41,531 nt of DNA from Chloroflexota bacterium. GTDB taxonomy: Bacteria > Chloroflexota > Anaerolineae > JAAEKA01. Of this stretch, positions 1-6,781 are shown piece after piece. A program made the translations under genes and the position numbers. The stretch spans positions 1 through 41,531 of the forward strand of contig JAYELL010000044.1 of assembly GCA_034717495.1 (NCBI GenBank), read 5' to 3'. Below the pieces are notes generated by a model. The model saw nothing but the letters and a program-made list of their open reading frames with translations. It had not been told where the DNA came from and searched no databases. The stretch's first letter is position 1; every line of letters starts with the position of its first letter.

Positions 1-1
1 G

Positions 2-169
2 TTGAACTCGGTCGTGGACCTGGACGCCTTTGCCGGCGAGACTGTTCGCTTCCGCTGGCGCCTGGCCACCGATACCAGTGTCGGTCGTCCAGGCTGGGAC
101 ATCGACGATGTGGCGGTGCAGAGTTGCCGGCCGCTCAGGACCTTCCTGCCCTCGATCCAGACGGACTGA
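2..169 (+). CDS. C-terminal end of a secreted/surface protein (5' truncated by window)
   Basis: An open frame enters from the left edge and stops with TGA at 167-169, giving 55 residues. The segment contains RFRWRLATDTS and then GWDIDDVAV, the W-x-IDDV strand signature of MAM/immune-inhibitor-A-like jelly-roll domains found at the ends of secreted proteases and surface proteins. The last residues (TFLPSIQTD) resemble the short hydrophobic LP-type tails common on exported Chloroflexota proteins. The enzyme or binding domain lies outside the window, so the overall function cannot be given. The domain type is recognised by pattern only. Confidence 0.6.
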   Translation: MNSVVDLDAFAGETVRFRWRLATDTSVGRPGWDIDDVAVQSCRPLRTFLPSIQTD

Positions 170-180
170 GCACCTTGCTA

Positions 181-215
181 ATTGTCAATTGTCAGTGGTC
201 AATTGTTAATGGCAG
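181..215. repeat. Heptamer short tandem repeat (ATTGTCA-like)
   Basis: Five 7-bp units run in phase: ATTGTCA, ATTGTCA, GTGGTCA, ATTGTTA, ATGGCAG. The same unit reappears in phase at 35891-35925. This resembles the short tandemly repeated repetitive (STRR) sequences known from cyanobacteria. It lies between two convergent genes. Confidence 0.7.
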
Positions 216-221
216 ACAGGG

Positions 222-316
222 CGGAGTTTCAGAGTGTCGGAGCGTCGGAGTCCCGGAGGCGCCGTGTTCGGTCTTTTCTGACTCTCTGTCCCTCTGACAT
301 TCTGATCCTCTGTCAG
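222..316. repeat. Two inverted 8-bp-phased arrays
   Basis: Positions 222-261 read as five octamers: CGGAGTTT, CAGAGTGT, CGGAGCGT, CGGAGTCC, CGGAGGCG. Positions 277-316 read as five octamers starting TCTG: TCTGACTC, TCTGTCCC, TCTGACAT, TCTGATCC, TCTGTCAG. The second array is roughly the reverse complement of the first: 229-252 and 282-305 match at 17 of 24 positions. An imperfect long hairpin between the convergent genes is therefore possible. Confidence 0.65.
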
Positions 317-339
317 CGCTTCGCACCCTCAAACTTAAA

Positions 340-1125
340 TCAGGGAATCTTCAGTGTCATCCCGACGGGACAGTGATCGCTGCCCAGGACATCGGGTAGA
401 ATGAAGGCGTCGACAACCCGGTCCATTGCCTCTTCCACGATAAAAAAGTAATCGAGCCGCCAACCGACGTTGCGCGCTCTGGCACGGGTTGGCATGGACC
501 ACCAGGTGTACTGGCCGGCCACATCTGCATAGAAGTGGCGAAAGGTATCGACGTAACCCGCAGCTGTTACCTGATCGATCCAGATGCGTTCCTCGGGCAG
601 GAAGCCGGTGGTCTTACGGTTGGACCTGGGGTTGGCCAGGTCGATCTCGCGGTGCGCCGTGTTGACGTCGCCGCAGAAGATGACAGCCTTGTCCTCTCCC
701 CGTATATCCTCGCATTTGTTGAGAAAGGCATCGTAGAAAGCCAGTTTGAAGGGCACGCGGCTGTGGTCGCGACTGCCATTGGGGAAGTAACAATTCAGCA
801 AGGTGAAGGTGGGGTATTCGGCGATGATCGTGCGACCTTCCTGGTCGAATTCATTGATACCCAGGCCAAATGTCACACTCAACGGCTTCTGCCGTGTCAT
901 CAGGCCGGTGCCGCTGTAGCCCTTGCGGGTTTTCGACGGGTTCCAGTAGGTGTGATAGCCAGCGTACTCGCGGATATCGGCGGGTACCTGGTGCGCTTCG
1001 GCGCGGGTCTCCTGCAGACACAGGATGTCCGGCGCGGCTTCGGCCAACCAGTCAGGAAAGCCCTTTTTTGCTACAGCACGGATGCCGTTGACGTTCCAGG
1101 AGAGCAGGGTTAGGGGAGGAGTCAT
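340..1125 (-). CDS. xth: Exodeoxyribonuclease III (AP endonuclease, ExoA/Xth family)
   Basis: This is a cytosolic base-excision-repair nuclease that cuts DNA 5' of abasic sites and trims damaged 3' ends. The 261-residue protein has the full set of endonuclease/exonuclease/phosphatase-fold motifs. They are WNVNGIR (10-16, metal/DNA contact N11), LQET with metal ligand E39, NCYFPNG with the active-site Tyr113, GDVNTAHREIDL with D153 and N155, R-x-NVGWRLDYFF with D225, and GSDHCP with the catalytic D250/H251 pair. The length is normal for the family. The ATG at 1125 is preceded by an AGAGGAAG-like ribosome site. The gene is divergent from the SulP gene, and its leader would carry a strong inverted repeat (1142-1213). 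Confidence 0.96.
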   Translation of the reverse strand: MTPPLTLLSWNVNGIRAVAKKGFPDWLAEAAPDILCLQETRAEAHQVPADIREYAGYHTYWNPSKTRKGYSGTGLMTRQKPLSVTFGLGINEFDQEGRTIIAEYPTFTLLNCYFPNGSRDHSRVPFKLAFYDAFLNKCEDIRGEDKAVIFCGDVNTAHREIDLANPRSNRKTTGFLPEERIWIDQVTAAGYVDTFRHFYADVAGQYTWWSMPTRARARNVGWRLDYFFIVEEAMDRVVDAFILPDVLGSDHCPVGMTLKIP

Positions 1126-1141
1126 GATCAGGGCTTCCTCT

Positions 1142-1213
1142 GTCGGGGCAGGAATGGCGCAAGGGCCTCTCGATGCTGCGCAAGAACGGTAAGGGTGCCA
1201 TTCCTGCCCCGAC
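1142..1213. repeat. 17-bp perfect inverted repeat in the xth leader
   Basis: The left arm (1142-1158, GTCGGGGCAGGAATGGC) and the right arm (1197-1213) are exact reverse complements separated by 38 nt. On the minus strand the repeat lies between a TATAAT element (1215-1220) and the xth ribosome site. The xth mRNA would therefore begin with a GC-rich hairpin of at least 12 bp. There is no U-tract after the stem, so it is not an intrinsic terminator. Confidence 0.85.
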
Positions 1214-1214
1214 G

Positions 1215-1243
1215 ATTATACGCGGTCGCCTTGGAATCGCCAA
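1215..1243 (-). promoter_or_regulatory. Predicted promoter of xth
   Basis: On the minus strand TTGGCG (1238-1243) is followed after 17 nt by a perfect TATAAT (1215-1220). Transcription would start near 1208, inside the right arm of the inverted repeat. Predicted from consensus only. Confidence 0.55.
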
Positions 1244-1295
1244 CTGGAATCAGGAACATGGCATGCCATCGATCTGCAAAAATGCAAGGATCGGG

Positions 1296-1301
1296 TATAA
1301 T
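1296..1301 (+). promoter_or_regulatory. Predicted -10 element of the SulP gene
   Basis: A perfect TATAAT lies 53 bp before the ATG at 1354. No good -35 hexamer is visible at 16-18 nt upstream, so activity may depend on an activator or on other contacts. Confidence 0.45.
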
Positions 1302-1353
1302 TGCATCGCGCACGTTCCAGCAACGGTTTACCAACTCACCTGGAGACGAACCT

Positions 1354-3042
1354 ATGACAACAGACAGACCTCCCATGGGCCTTCGGGTCCCGCGTAAGAT
1401 ACTCACCAACGACCTGGTCTCCGGCCTGGTCATGGCAATCATCACCGTGCCGGGCGCACTGGCCAACGGCCTGCTGGCCGGTGTCAACCCGGTTTTTGGT
1501 GTTTATTCGGTGATCGCCGGTACCACGATGGCCGCGGTATTCACCAGTTCGGTGATCATGAATGTGGACTCTACCAGCGCCACAGCCATCGGTACAGGCG
1601 ATTTTCTGGGCGCCTATTCCTCCGGTGAACAGCTTGGTTATCTGGTGGTTTTGGGGATTCTGGTGGGCCTCTTCATGTTGCTCTTTGGTATCCTCAAACT
1701 GGGCTTTTTGGTTCGCTTCATCTCCAATGCGGTCATGACCGGCTTTCTCAGCGGCCTGGGTGTACTGACTATCCTTGGGCAGACGGCAGATATAACCGGT
1801 TATTCCAGCGATGCACCCAACAGAGTCTTTCAATTCATCGATACCATAATTCACTGGCAAGAGATCAACTTCGCCACGTTGGCTGCTGGCCTGTTGACTA
1901 TTGTTCTCATTGTCCTGCTGTCGCGCACGAAACTGGAGCGTTACGGCTTCGCCATCGCGCTGGGAATAACGACCCTCCTGGTTCTGTTGGTTCCCATTTT
2001 CGACTCGTTGGTCCTGGTGGGCGATACCACGGAGATTCCCCGGGGCCTGCCCAGACCCCACTTCCCAAATCTGTCTTTGGTGCCAGCCATGATCCTGCCC
2101 GCGCTGACTCTTGCTATCATTGCTCTGGTTCAGGCGGCCGGCGTCAGCGGCAGTGTTCCCAACCCCGATGGGGAATATCCCGATCCTTCCGGTGATTTCC
2201 GGGGACAGGGTGCCGGCAACGTGGCTACTGGTTTCTTCGGCGGCATTCCAGTTGGTGGCTCTCTCTCAGGCACGGCCCTCATTCAGAGTGTCGGCGGTCT
2301 GTCCCGTTGGGCCAATATCTTTACCGGCCTCTTTTCGTTGGTCATCCTGATGCTCTTTGGACAGGTCATCGAGATCCTGCCGCTGTCAGCGCTGGCAGGA
2401 CTCCTGGTGGTGGTCGGCTTCGGTATGATCAAGGTCGGCCGCATCGAAACTGTCTGGAACACCGGACCGGTGCCCGCGGTCGTTACGGCGATTACCTTCG
2501 TCGCGACTCTTTTCCTGCCCCTGCAGTATGCCGTCGGTCTTGGTGTGATCCTGACGATCGTGGTGCATGCCTTCCAATCGGCTGAAAGGGTGCGCATCGA
2601 AAGAATCATGATGGATGAGGATGGTTCGTTTTACGAGACTGAGGTGCCCGACGAGCTAAGCAGCGAGGAAATCATGACGCTGATGCCCATCGGCAGCCTT
2701 TTCTTCGCCGGTGCTGCCGAATTCGAGGAGGAGCTTCCCGATGTGGGCGACGCCCACCGCTCGGTTGTTATCATTACCCTGCGAGACCGCGATGAGATCG
2801 GCAGCACCTTTGTGCGTGTCCTGAAGCGTTACGCCGAAGAACTGCTGGCTCAAGGCAACAAGCTGATGTTGGCGGGCATGAATGACCAGGTATTGTCGCA
2901 ATTGGAGAGAACGGGAATCGTCGATCTGATCGGTGAGGAGAGTGTCTTCCCGGGCGAAGCGCTTTATGGCGCCAGTCTGGAGGCAACCATGGCTGAGGCG
3001 CAGGAATGGATCGATAGCGAGTCGCAGAAAGCGCTCGACTGA
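1354..3042 (+). CDS. SulP/SLC26-family anion transporter with C-terminal STAS domain
   Basis: This is an inner-membrane anion permease of 562 residues. The first ~420 residues are strongly hydrophobic, with 10-14 membrane segments. They include the family's early NDLVSGLVMAIITVPGALA stretch and the glycine/serine-rich GGIPVGGSLSGTALIQS region, which contributes to the substrate pore in this fold. The last ~120 residues form a soluble STAS domain (VVIITLRDRDEIGSTFVRVL onward). The substrate (sulfate, bicarbonate or another anion) cannot be read from the sequence. The ATG at 1354 is preferred over longer in-frame starts because GGAG sits just upstream and the extension has low-complexity, non-family sequence. 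Transcription ends at the hairpin 3059-3108. Confidence 0.92.
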   Translation: MTTDRPPMGLRVPRKILTNDLVSGLVMAIITVPGALANGLLAGVNPVFGVYSVIAGTTMAAVFTSSVIMNVDSTSATAIGTGDFLGAYSSGEQLGYLVVLGILVGLFMLLFGILKLGFLVRFISNAVMTGFLSGLGVLTILGQTADITGYSSDAPNRVFQFIDTIIHWQEINFATLAAGLLTIVLIVLLSRTKLERYGFAIALGITTLLVLLVPIFDSLVLVGDTTEIPRGLPRPHFPNLSLVPAMILPALTLAIIALVQAAGVSGSVPNPDGEYPDPSGDFRGQGAGNVATGFFGGIPVGGSLSGTALIQSVGGLSRWANIFTGLFSLVILMLFGQVIEILPLSALAGLLVVVGFGMIKVGRIETVWNTGPVPAVVTAITFVATLFLPLQYAVGLGVILTIVVHAFQSAERVRIERIMMDEDGSFYETEVPDELSSEEIMTLMPIGSLFFAGAAEFEEELPDVGDAHRSVVIITLRDRDEIGSTFVRVLKRYAEELLAQGNKLMLAGMNDQVLSQLERTGIVDLIGEESVFPGEALYGASLEATMAEAQEWIDSESQKALD

Positions 3043-3058
3043 CGGTCGGAAAAAAAGG

Positions 3059-3108
3059 AACACCGGGCTTCCGCTGAACCATAAAGATTGCTTTGGAAGC
3101 CCGGTGTT
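3059..3108. terminator. Bidirectional intrinsic terminator
   Basis: A perfect 14-bp stem is formed by 3059-3072 (AACACCGGGCTTCC) and 3095-3108, with a 22-nt loop. A T-rich run follows on the plus strand, and an A-run (3050-3056) precedes it, giving a U-run on the minus strand. It sits between the convergent SulP and lipoprotein genes and can serve both. Confidence 0.85.
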
Positions 3109-3157
3109 TTGTGTTCACATCAGGTTCGGTGTTTTGTCTGCACCGGTGCCAGCCAGC

Positions 3158-5062
3158 TCAATCGGCCCAACCAAGTGCTGTCAGGACAGCAGTCAAGGCT
3201 TTTTCCTCGTCCGCGATGGCCAGTGTGCTGCGGTCGCCAGCCTGTCGAAGGAATGCTACCCGGTCGCCGGCAGTGAACCGGCTCTCTTCGCCGGTGCTAT
3301 AGCCTGTGGCCGCAAGCCACTCCGCCAGAATCGATGTGCCTTCGGCGGCCTCGTCGGGACTGTCCCAGGCAATTTCAATGGCAAAGAGACCATTCCCCGC
3401 GTCATCGGTCAAAAAGACGTACTCGCTGCCATCCCATCCGTCGGCTCCACTGCTGGCCTGGTCGCTATCGAGGTCGCCCAGCAGCAAGCGCAGGTCGATC
3501 TCCCCCCAGACATCTCTGAGAATTTCCTGCCAACCACTGCCCATCGCTTCGGCCAGATCGGCAGGAAGGGACACCTCGGTTGGCTGATCCAACCGGTATT
3601 TTTCCGGATGCAGGATCTGTTCAGTTGAGGCCGGCAGATCATCCCACAGCGCATCGACCGCCTGCCAGCCGCCCGTTGCGAAGACAGTATCTACAAACTG
3701 AAGACCTGCCTCGTAGGGAAATAGCAGTGCCTCTTGCAGATAACGAGGGGTGTTTTGCAGTACTGCATTGTTTAGTTCGGCGGCCGCCGCGCTGGCCAAC
3801 GTGCCCAGCATTTCGAGCGAGGGGTTCTCGATCATCCAGTGGAGCATGACCAGAGTTGCTTCCCCTTCCACCAGGGCATCCACGGCCCCCTGTTCGTCTT
3901 CCGCAAGCCCCGCCTCGTCGCCGACGAACAGGCTCAGGTCAAAGTGTTGGTCCTGCAAGGCATGGGTATACTCGTGAACAAAGGTGATCTGATCCTCCAC
4001 GCTCAACGGTTGGCCCTGCCGTTCCTCGTCGGCGATCAGAAAAAAGGCGTCCTCTTCGTCATCGTAGAAACCCAGAATCTGCGACTCATAGAGATCAAGC
4101 ATCAGGTCGTTCAGGTTTGTATCGTTCGGAATCAGCTGGAGGAGCTTCAGCATTTGGTCCAGGGCGGCTAAACTCTCAGGCTGCAGATCTGCGGCCAGGG
4201 ACTCCTCCAACTCGGCTCGCAGGTCGTCTCGATTCATGAACTCAAAGTCAACCGCTTCAATTGTATCGAGGCCGCGGATGCTTTCGGTCTGATGGATCAG
4301 TTGCTTCATCTGGTCCTCCAACGATATGGGCTCGGCGACCTCAACCGCTACGTCGGATAGAGCCAGCCCTGCCAGGGCGGCCTGGGCGTCAGCCGGTTCG
4401 GCAAATCCCTCGGCCAGAATGTACAGGATTCCAGTGGGCTGTGGAACAAGCCACATGAATACCAGCTCACCCTCCGGTCCATCCACGGAAACCAGCGCCG
4501 CTTTCTTGGCGGACAGTTCGACCAGGCTCGGCTCGACACCTATGAGGCCCAATCCGGCCGACAGGCTCTTCACGGCAAGGTCAGGATCGGTCTCAAACAA
4601 CATGGCTGTTGCCTGACTGACCATGGGTGGCATGTCGATGGTGAACAGGGTCAGGTATTCCTCGGCATCGATGGCGGCTGGCGAGTAGCCTACCAACGGA
4701 ATCAAGGGAGAAAAAACGCCTTCCAGAATGGTCGCATCAATGAAGATCCACTCCGGATCGTGAGCTTGCCAGGTCACGCCAAGATCGCTGTTTTCGTACG
4801 AAGCACCTGCTGGATCAACCGGGTCCACTGGCGCTTCGGAAACGGCGGGGGAAGGCAGCGGCGTATCCGTCGGCGCTGCCGCGGGCGCAGGAGTCGATGG
4901 TACCGCTGTACCGGCTGGTGGGGGAGCAGCTGCTTCCTGGACGGTCGGGCTGCTCGCAGCGACGGCAGTAGTGGTGGCAACAGGTGGTGGTGCCTGGACA
5001 CAACTCACCAGAGCAAGGCTCAGACCGAGCCCAATGAGAATAACACGGATGCGAAAAAACAT
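3158..5062 (-). CDS. Large lipoprotein with gluzincin-type metallopeptidase motif
   Basis: The 634-residue protein begins with a lipoprotein signal peptide: FFRIR, a hydrophobic core, then LVSC with lipidated Cys21. A Pro/Ala/Thr-rich linker (about 22-85) follows. The middle contains HEYTHALQDQHF at 363-374, a zinc-binding HExxH (His363, Glu364, His367). About 32 residues later comes ALVEGEAT with Glu399 and Glu401, which can supply the third zinc ligand, as in gluzincin peptidases. The expected location is the outer face of the cytoplasmic membrane. GGAGGG lies just before the ATG. Substrate and true peptidase activity are unproven; I recognise no named family. It lies 47 nt downstream of holA and may be co-transcribed with it. 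Confidence 0.75.
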   Translation of the reverse strand: MFFRIRVILIGLGLSLALVSCVQAPPPVATTTAVAASSPTVQEAAAPPPAGTAVPSTPAPAAAPTDTPLPSPAVSEAPVDPVDPAGASYENSDLGVTWQAHDPEWIFIDATILEGVFSPLIPLVGYSPAAIDAEEYLTLFTIDMPPMVSQATAMLFETDPDLAVKSLSAGLGLIGVEPSLVELSAKKAALVSVDGPEGELVFMWLVPQPTGILYILAEGFAEPADAQAALAGLALSDVAVEVAEPISLEDQMKQLIHQTESIRGLDTIEAVDFEFMNRDDLRAELEESLAADLQPESLAALDQMLKLLQLIPNDTNLNDLMLDLYESQILGFYDDEEDAFFLIADEERQGQPLSVEDQITFVHEYTHALQDQHFDLSLFVGDEAGLAEDEQGAVDALVEGEATLVMLHWMIENPSLEMLGTLASAAAAELNNAVLQNTPRYLQEALLFPYEAGLQFVDTVFATGGWQAVDALWDDLPASTEQILHPEKYRLDQPTEVSLPADLAEAMGSGWQEILRDVWGEIDLRLLLGDLDSDQASSGADGWDGSEYVFLTDDAGNGLFAIEIAWDSPDEAAEGTSILAEWLAATGYSTGEESRFTAGDRVAFLRQAGDRSTLAIADEEKALTAVLTALGWAD

Positions 5063-5109
5063 TGTTCCCTCCGAACTGAGATGGCAGGTGAAAAGAAAGA
5101 TGTATCGGG

Positions 5110-6174
5110 TCAGACGCCGGTGCGGGGTGCCCCCTGAAGCAGCGGAAGGGACCGCCTGCTAAGTTCCAGTACCAGCAGGTCCAGGGCCAGGTCGTCCGCC
5201 AGCTTTCCCGTTTTTATTGACAGATCGGTCTCCAGAAGACGATCGTAAACAGCCTTTAGATCGGCCAAACGCCATTGCTGGACCTGTCTCATAGCCTTTT
5301 CCGTGGGGTAGGGATGCAGGCCAATGGCCTTTGCAATGTCATACTGGCCCAGTCCCCGGCTCATTTGGTCAGAGACCTGAACCAGAATGCGAAACTGGCG
5401 AACGATCATGGATAGCAGATAGAGCGGGGCTGCGCCATCGCGCTCGAGTTCGCGCAGCAGTCGCAGCGCCTTCGCGCTGTTTCGTTGGCCAATGGCGTCA
5501 ACCATATCGAAGACATTGGCTTCCTGGGCGTAGGGCACAAGCAGGCGCACATCCTGACGTGTGATTTCTCCATCGCCTCCGCGGTATGCTACCAACTTCT
5601 CCAGTTCGCTATCCAGGAGACGCAGGTTGGGTCCTACGAAGGCCGCCATATCCTGGGCTGCATCCCTGTCAATTGTGGCGCCCTTAGCTTTCACTCGCTT
5701 GTTGATCCAGGCAGGCAACTCCTGTGGTTTCGGGGCTTTGCAGGAAACGATCGTTGCCTGCCCCTGTTTTTGCAACTGAAGCAACAGTTTGTAAGGCTTG
5801 CGACGCTCATCGATTCCACGGGGCTCTATCAGGACCAATTCCGTGGTGTCGGGCAACGAGGGCAGGTAATCCAGCAGGGATTGCAATTGGGAATCGCTGG
5901 CGGGGATGCTTGAGTCCTTTTCAGCCTGTCCTGGCTTTTTGCCCCCTGACTTCTTTGATAGCTGGGCAATCAATCCCTCCACGACGACCAGACGCCGCTC
6001 GGCGAGGAAGGGTACCACGTCGCAGTGGTAGCGGACCTCCGTGACGCGGGTCTTACGGCCATCGAGCCAGGTGCTGTTGGCTTCCAACAGGTCGGCCGAG
6101 CCCATCGATTGGCGGATGGTGGCAAGATGTTCTGCCTGAATCAGGTCATCGGGGCCGTGTAGCAGCGTGATCAC
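5110..6174 (-). CDS. holA: DNA polymerase III, delta subunit
   Basis: This is the clamp-loader subunit that opens the beta sliding clamp. The 354-residue protein has the HolA layout. It starts with ITLLHGPDDLIQAEHL, a degenerate P-loop-like region without a functional Walker A. An AAA+-like domain follows, with LVLIEPRGIDERRKPYKLLLQL. The helical collar domain includes NVFDMVDAIGQRNSAKALRLL and the family's PLYLLSMIVRQFRILVQV helix. The start is GTG at 6174, only 8 nt after the stop of the preceding gene, which suggests translational coupling. The length is typical for bacterial HolA (330-350). Confidence 0.9.
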   Translation of the reverse strand: MITLLHGPDDLIQAEHLATIRQSMGSADLLEANSTWLDGRKTRVTEVRYHCDVVPFLAERRLVVVEGLIAQLSKKSGGKKPGQAEKDSSIPASDSQLQSLLDYLPSLPDTTELVLIEPRGIDERRKPYKLLLQLQKQGQATIVSCKAPKPQELPAWINKRVKAKGATIDRDAAQDMAAFVGPNLRLLDSELEKLVAYRGGDGEITRQDVRLLVPYAQEANVFDMVDAIGQRNSAKALRLLRELERDGAAPLYLLSMIVRQFRILVQVSDQMSRGLGQYDIAKAIGLHPYPTEKAMRQVQQWRLADLKAVYDRLLETDLSIKTGKLADDLALDLLVLELSRRSLPLLQGAPRTGV

Positions 6175-6182
6175 GGGTAGTC

Positions 6183-6683
6183 TCAGATGCTCTCATCGAT
6201 GGTGACGAAGTGATAATTCCAGCGCCACAGCTTACCTCGGGTAATGCTACCCAGCTTGAGTCCACCGATGTCGGCCAGGGTCGTTACCTGTCGCTGGAGG
6301 CGCGTGCCGGCCGGCCGGCCGAGCATCATTCCCCCGATACCTGCCATGATGGCCACAGGGATCTGGTCGACGATCCTGGCGTTGTTCCTCCTGGTCAGCA
6401 TGGTGGCTGCGAAAGTCGCCAGTCCGGCGAGCGCTCCGGTGGTGACCAGGTTTGTGCCACAGTTGGGATGTATCGCCAACCTTGCTTCACCTGCTCGCAG
6501 GCGGGTGATCGCTTCGTCAACGGCCCTCTGCAGCACTTCTGTGTCGACATCGCCGAAGATGTAGAATCCCCGGTGATCGCTGCGACCGCCTACCAGGCTG
6601 GCGACCTGGTTCCGTCTGGTGAGCATGGTGACGGTAGCGTGCTCGATGGCGTGATGTTGTCTCGTGCGCCTGACGAATCCCAT
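6183..6683 (-). CDS. DUF6391-like conserved protein
   Basis: The 166-residue protein of unknown function has conserved-looking blocks HHAIEHATVTML (10-21) and LAIHPNCGTNLVTTG (about 69-83). A hydrophobic glycine-rich segment follows, which may be one or two membrane helices (GALAGLATFAATML and VAIMAGIGGMMLG). The His/Cys residues in IEHA and HPNCGTN suggest metal binding, but this is inference. The pattern matches what I know of DUF6391 proteins in cyanobacteria and Chloroflexota; a profile search would settle the family. It is the first gene of a likely unit with holA. Confidence 0.65.
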   Translation of the reverse strand: MGFVRRTRQHHAIEHATVTMLTRRNQVASLVGGRSDHRGFYIFGDVDTEVLQRAVDEAITRLRAGEARLAIHPNCGTNLVTTGALAGLATFAATMLTRRNNARIVDQIPVAIMAGIGGMMLGRPAGTRLQRQVTTLADIGGLKLGSITRGKLWRWNYHFVTIDESI

Positions 6684-6781
6684 GGTTTTGCTGTGCAGTT
6701 CCTTTCATGCAGGTGGTGATCGGTGGGGCGATCGGAGGAGGACCCCCGCGCCCCCTGGGGCTGGCTGGGCAGCCCCTCTGA

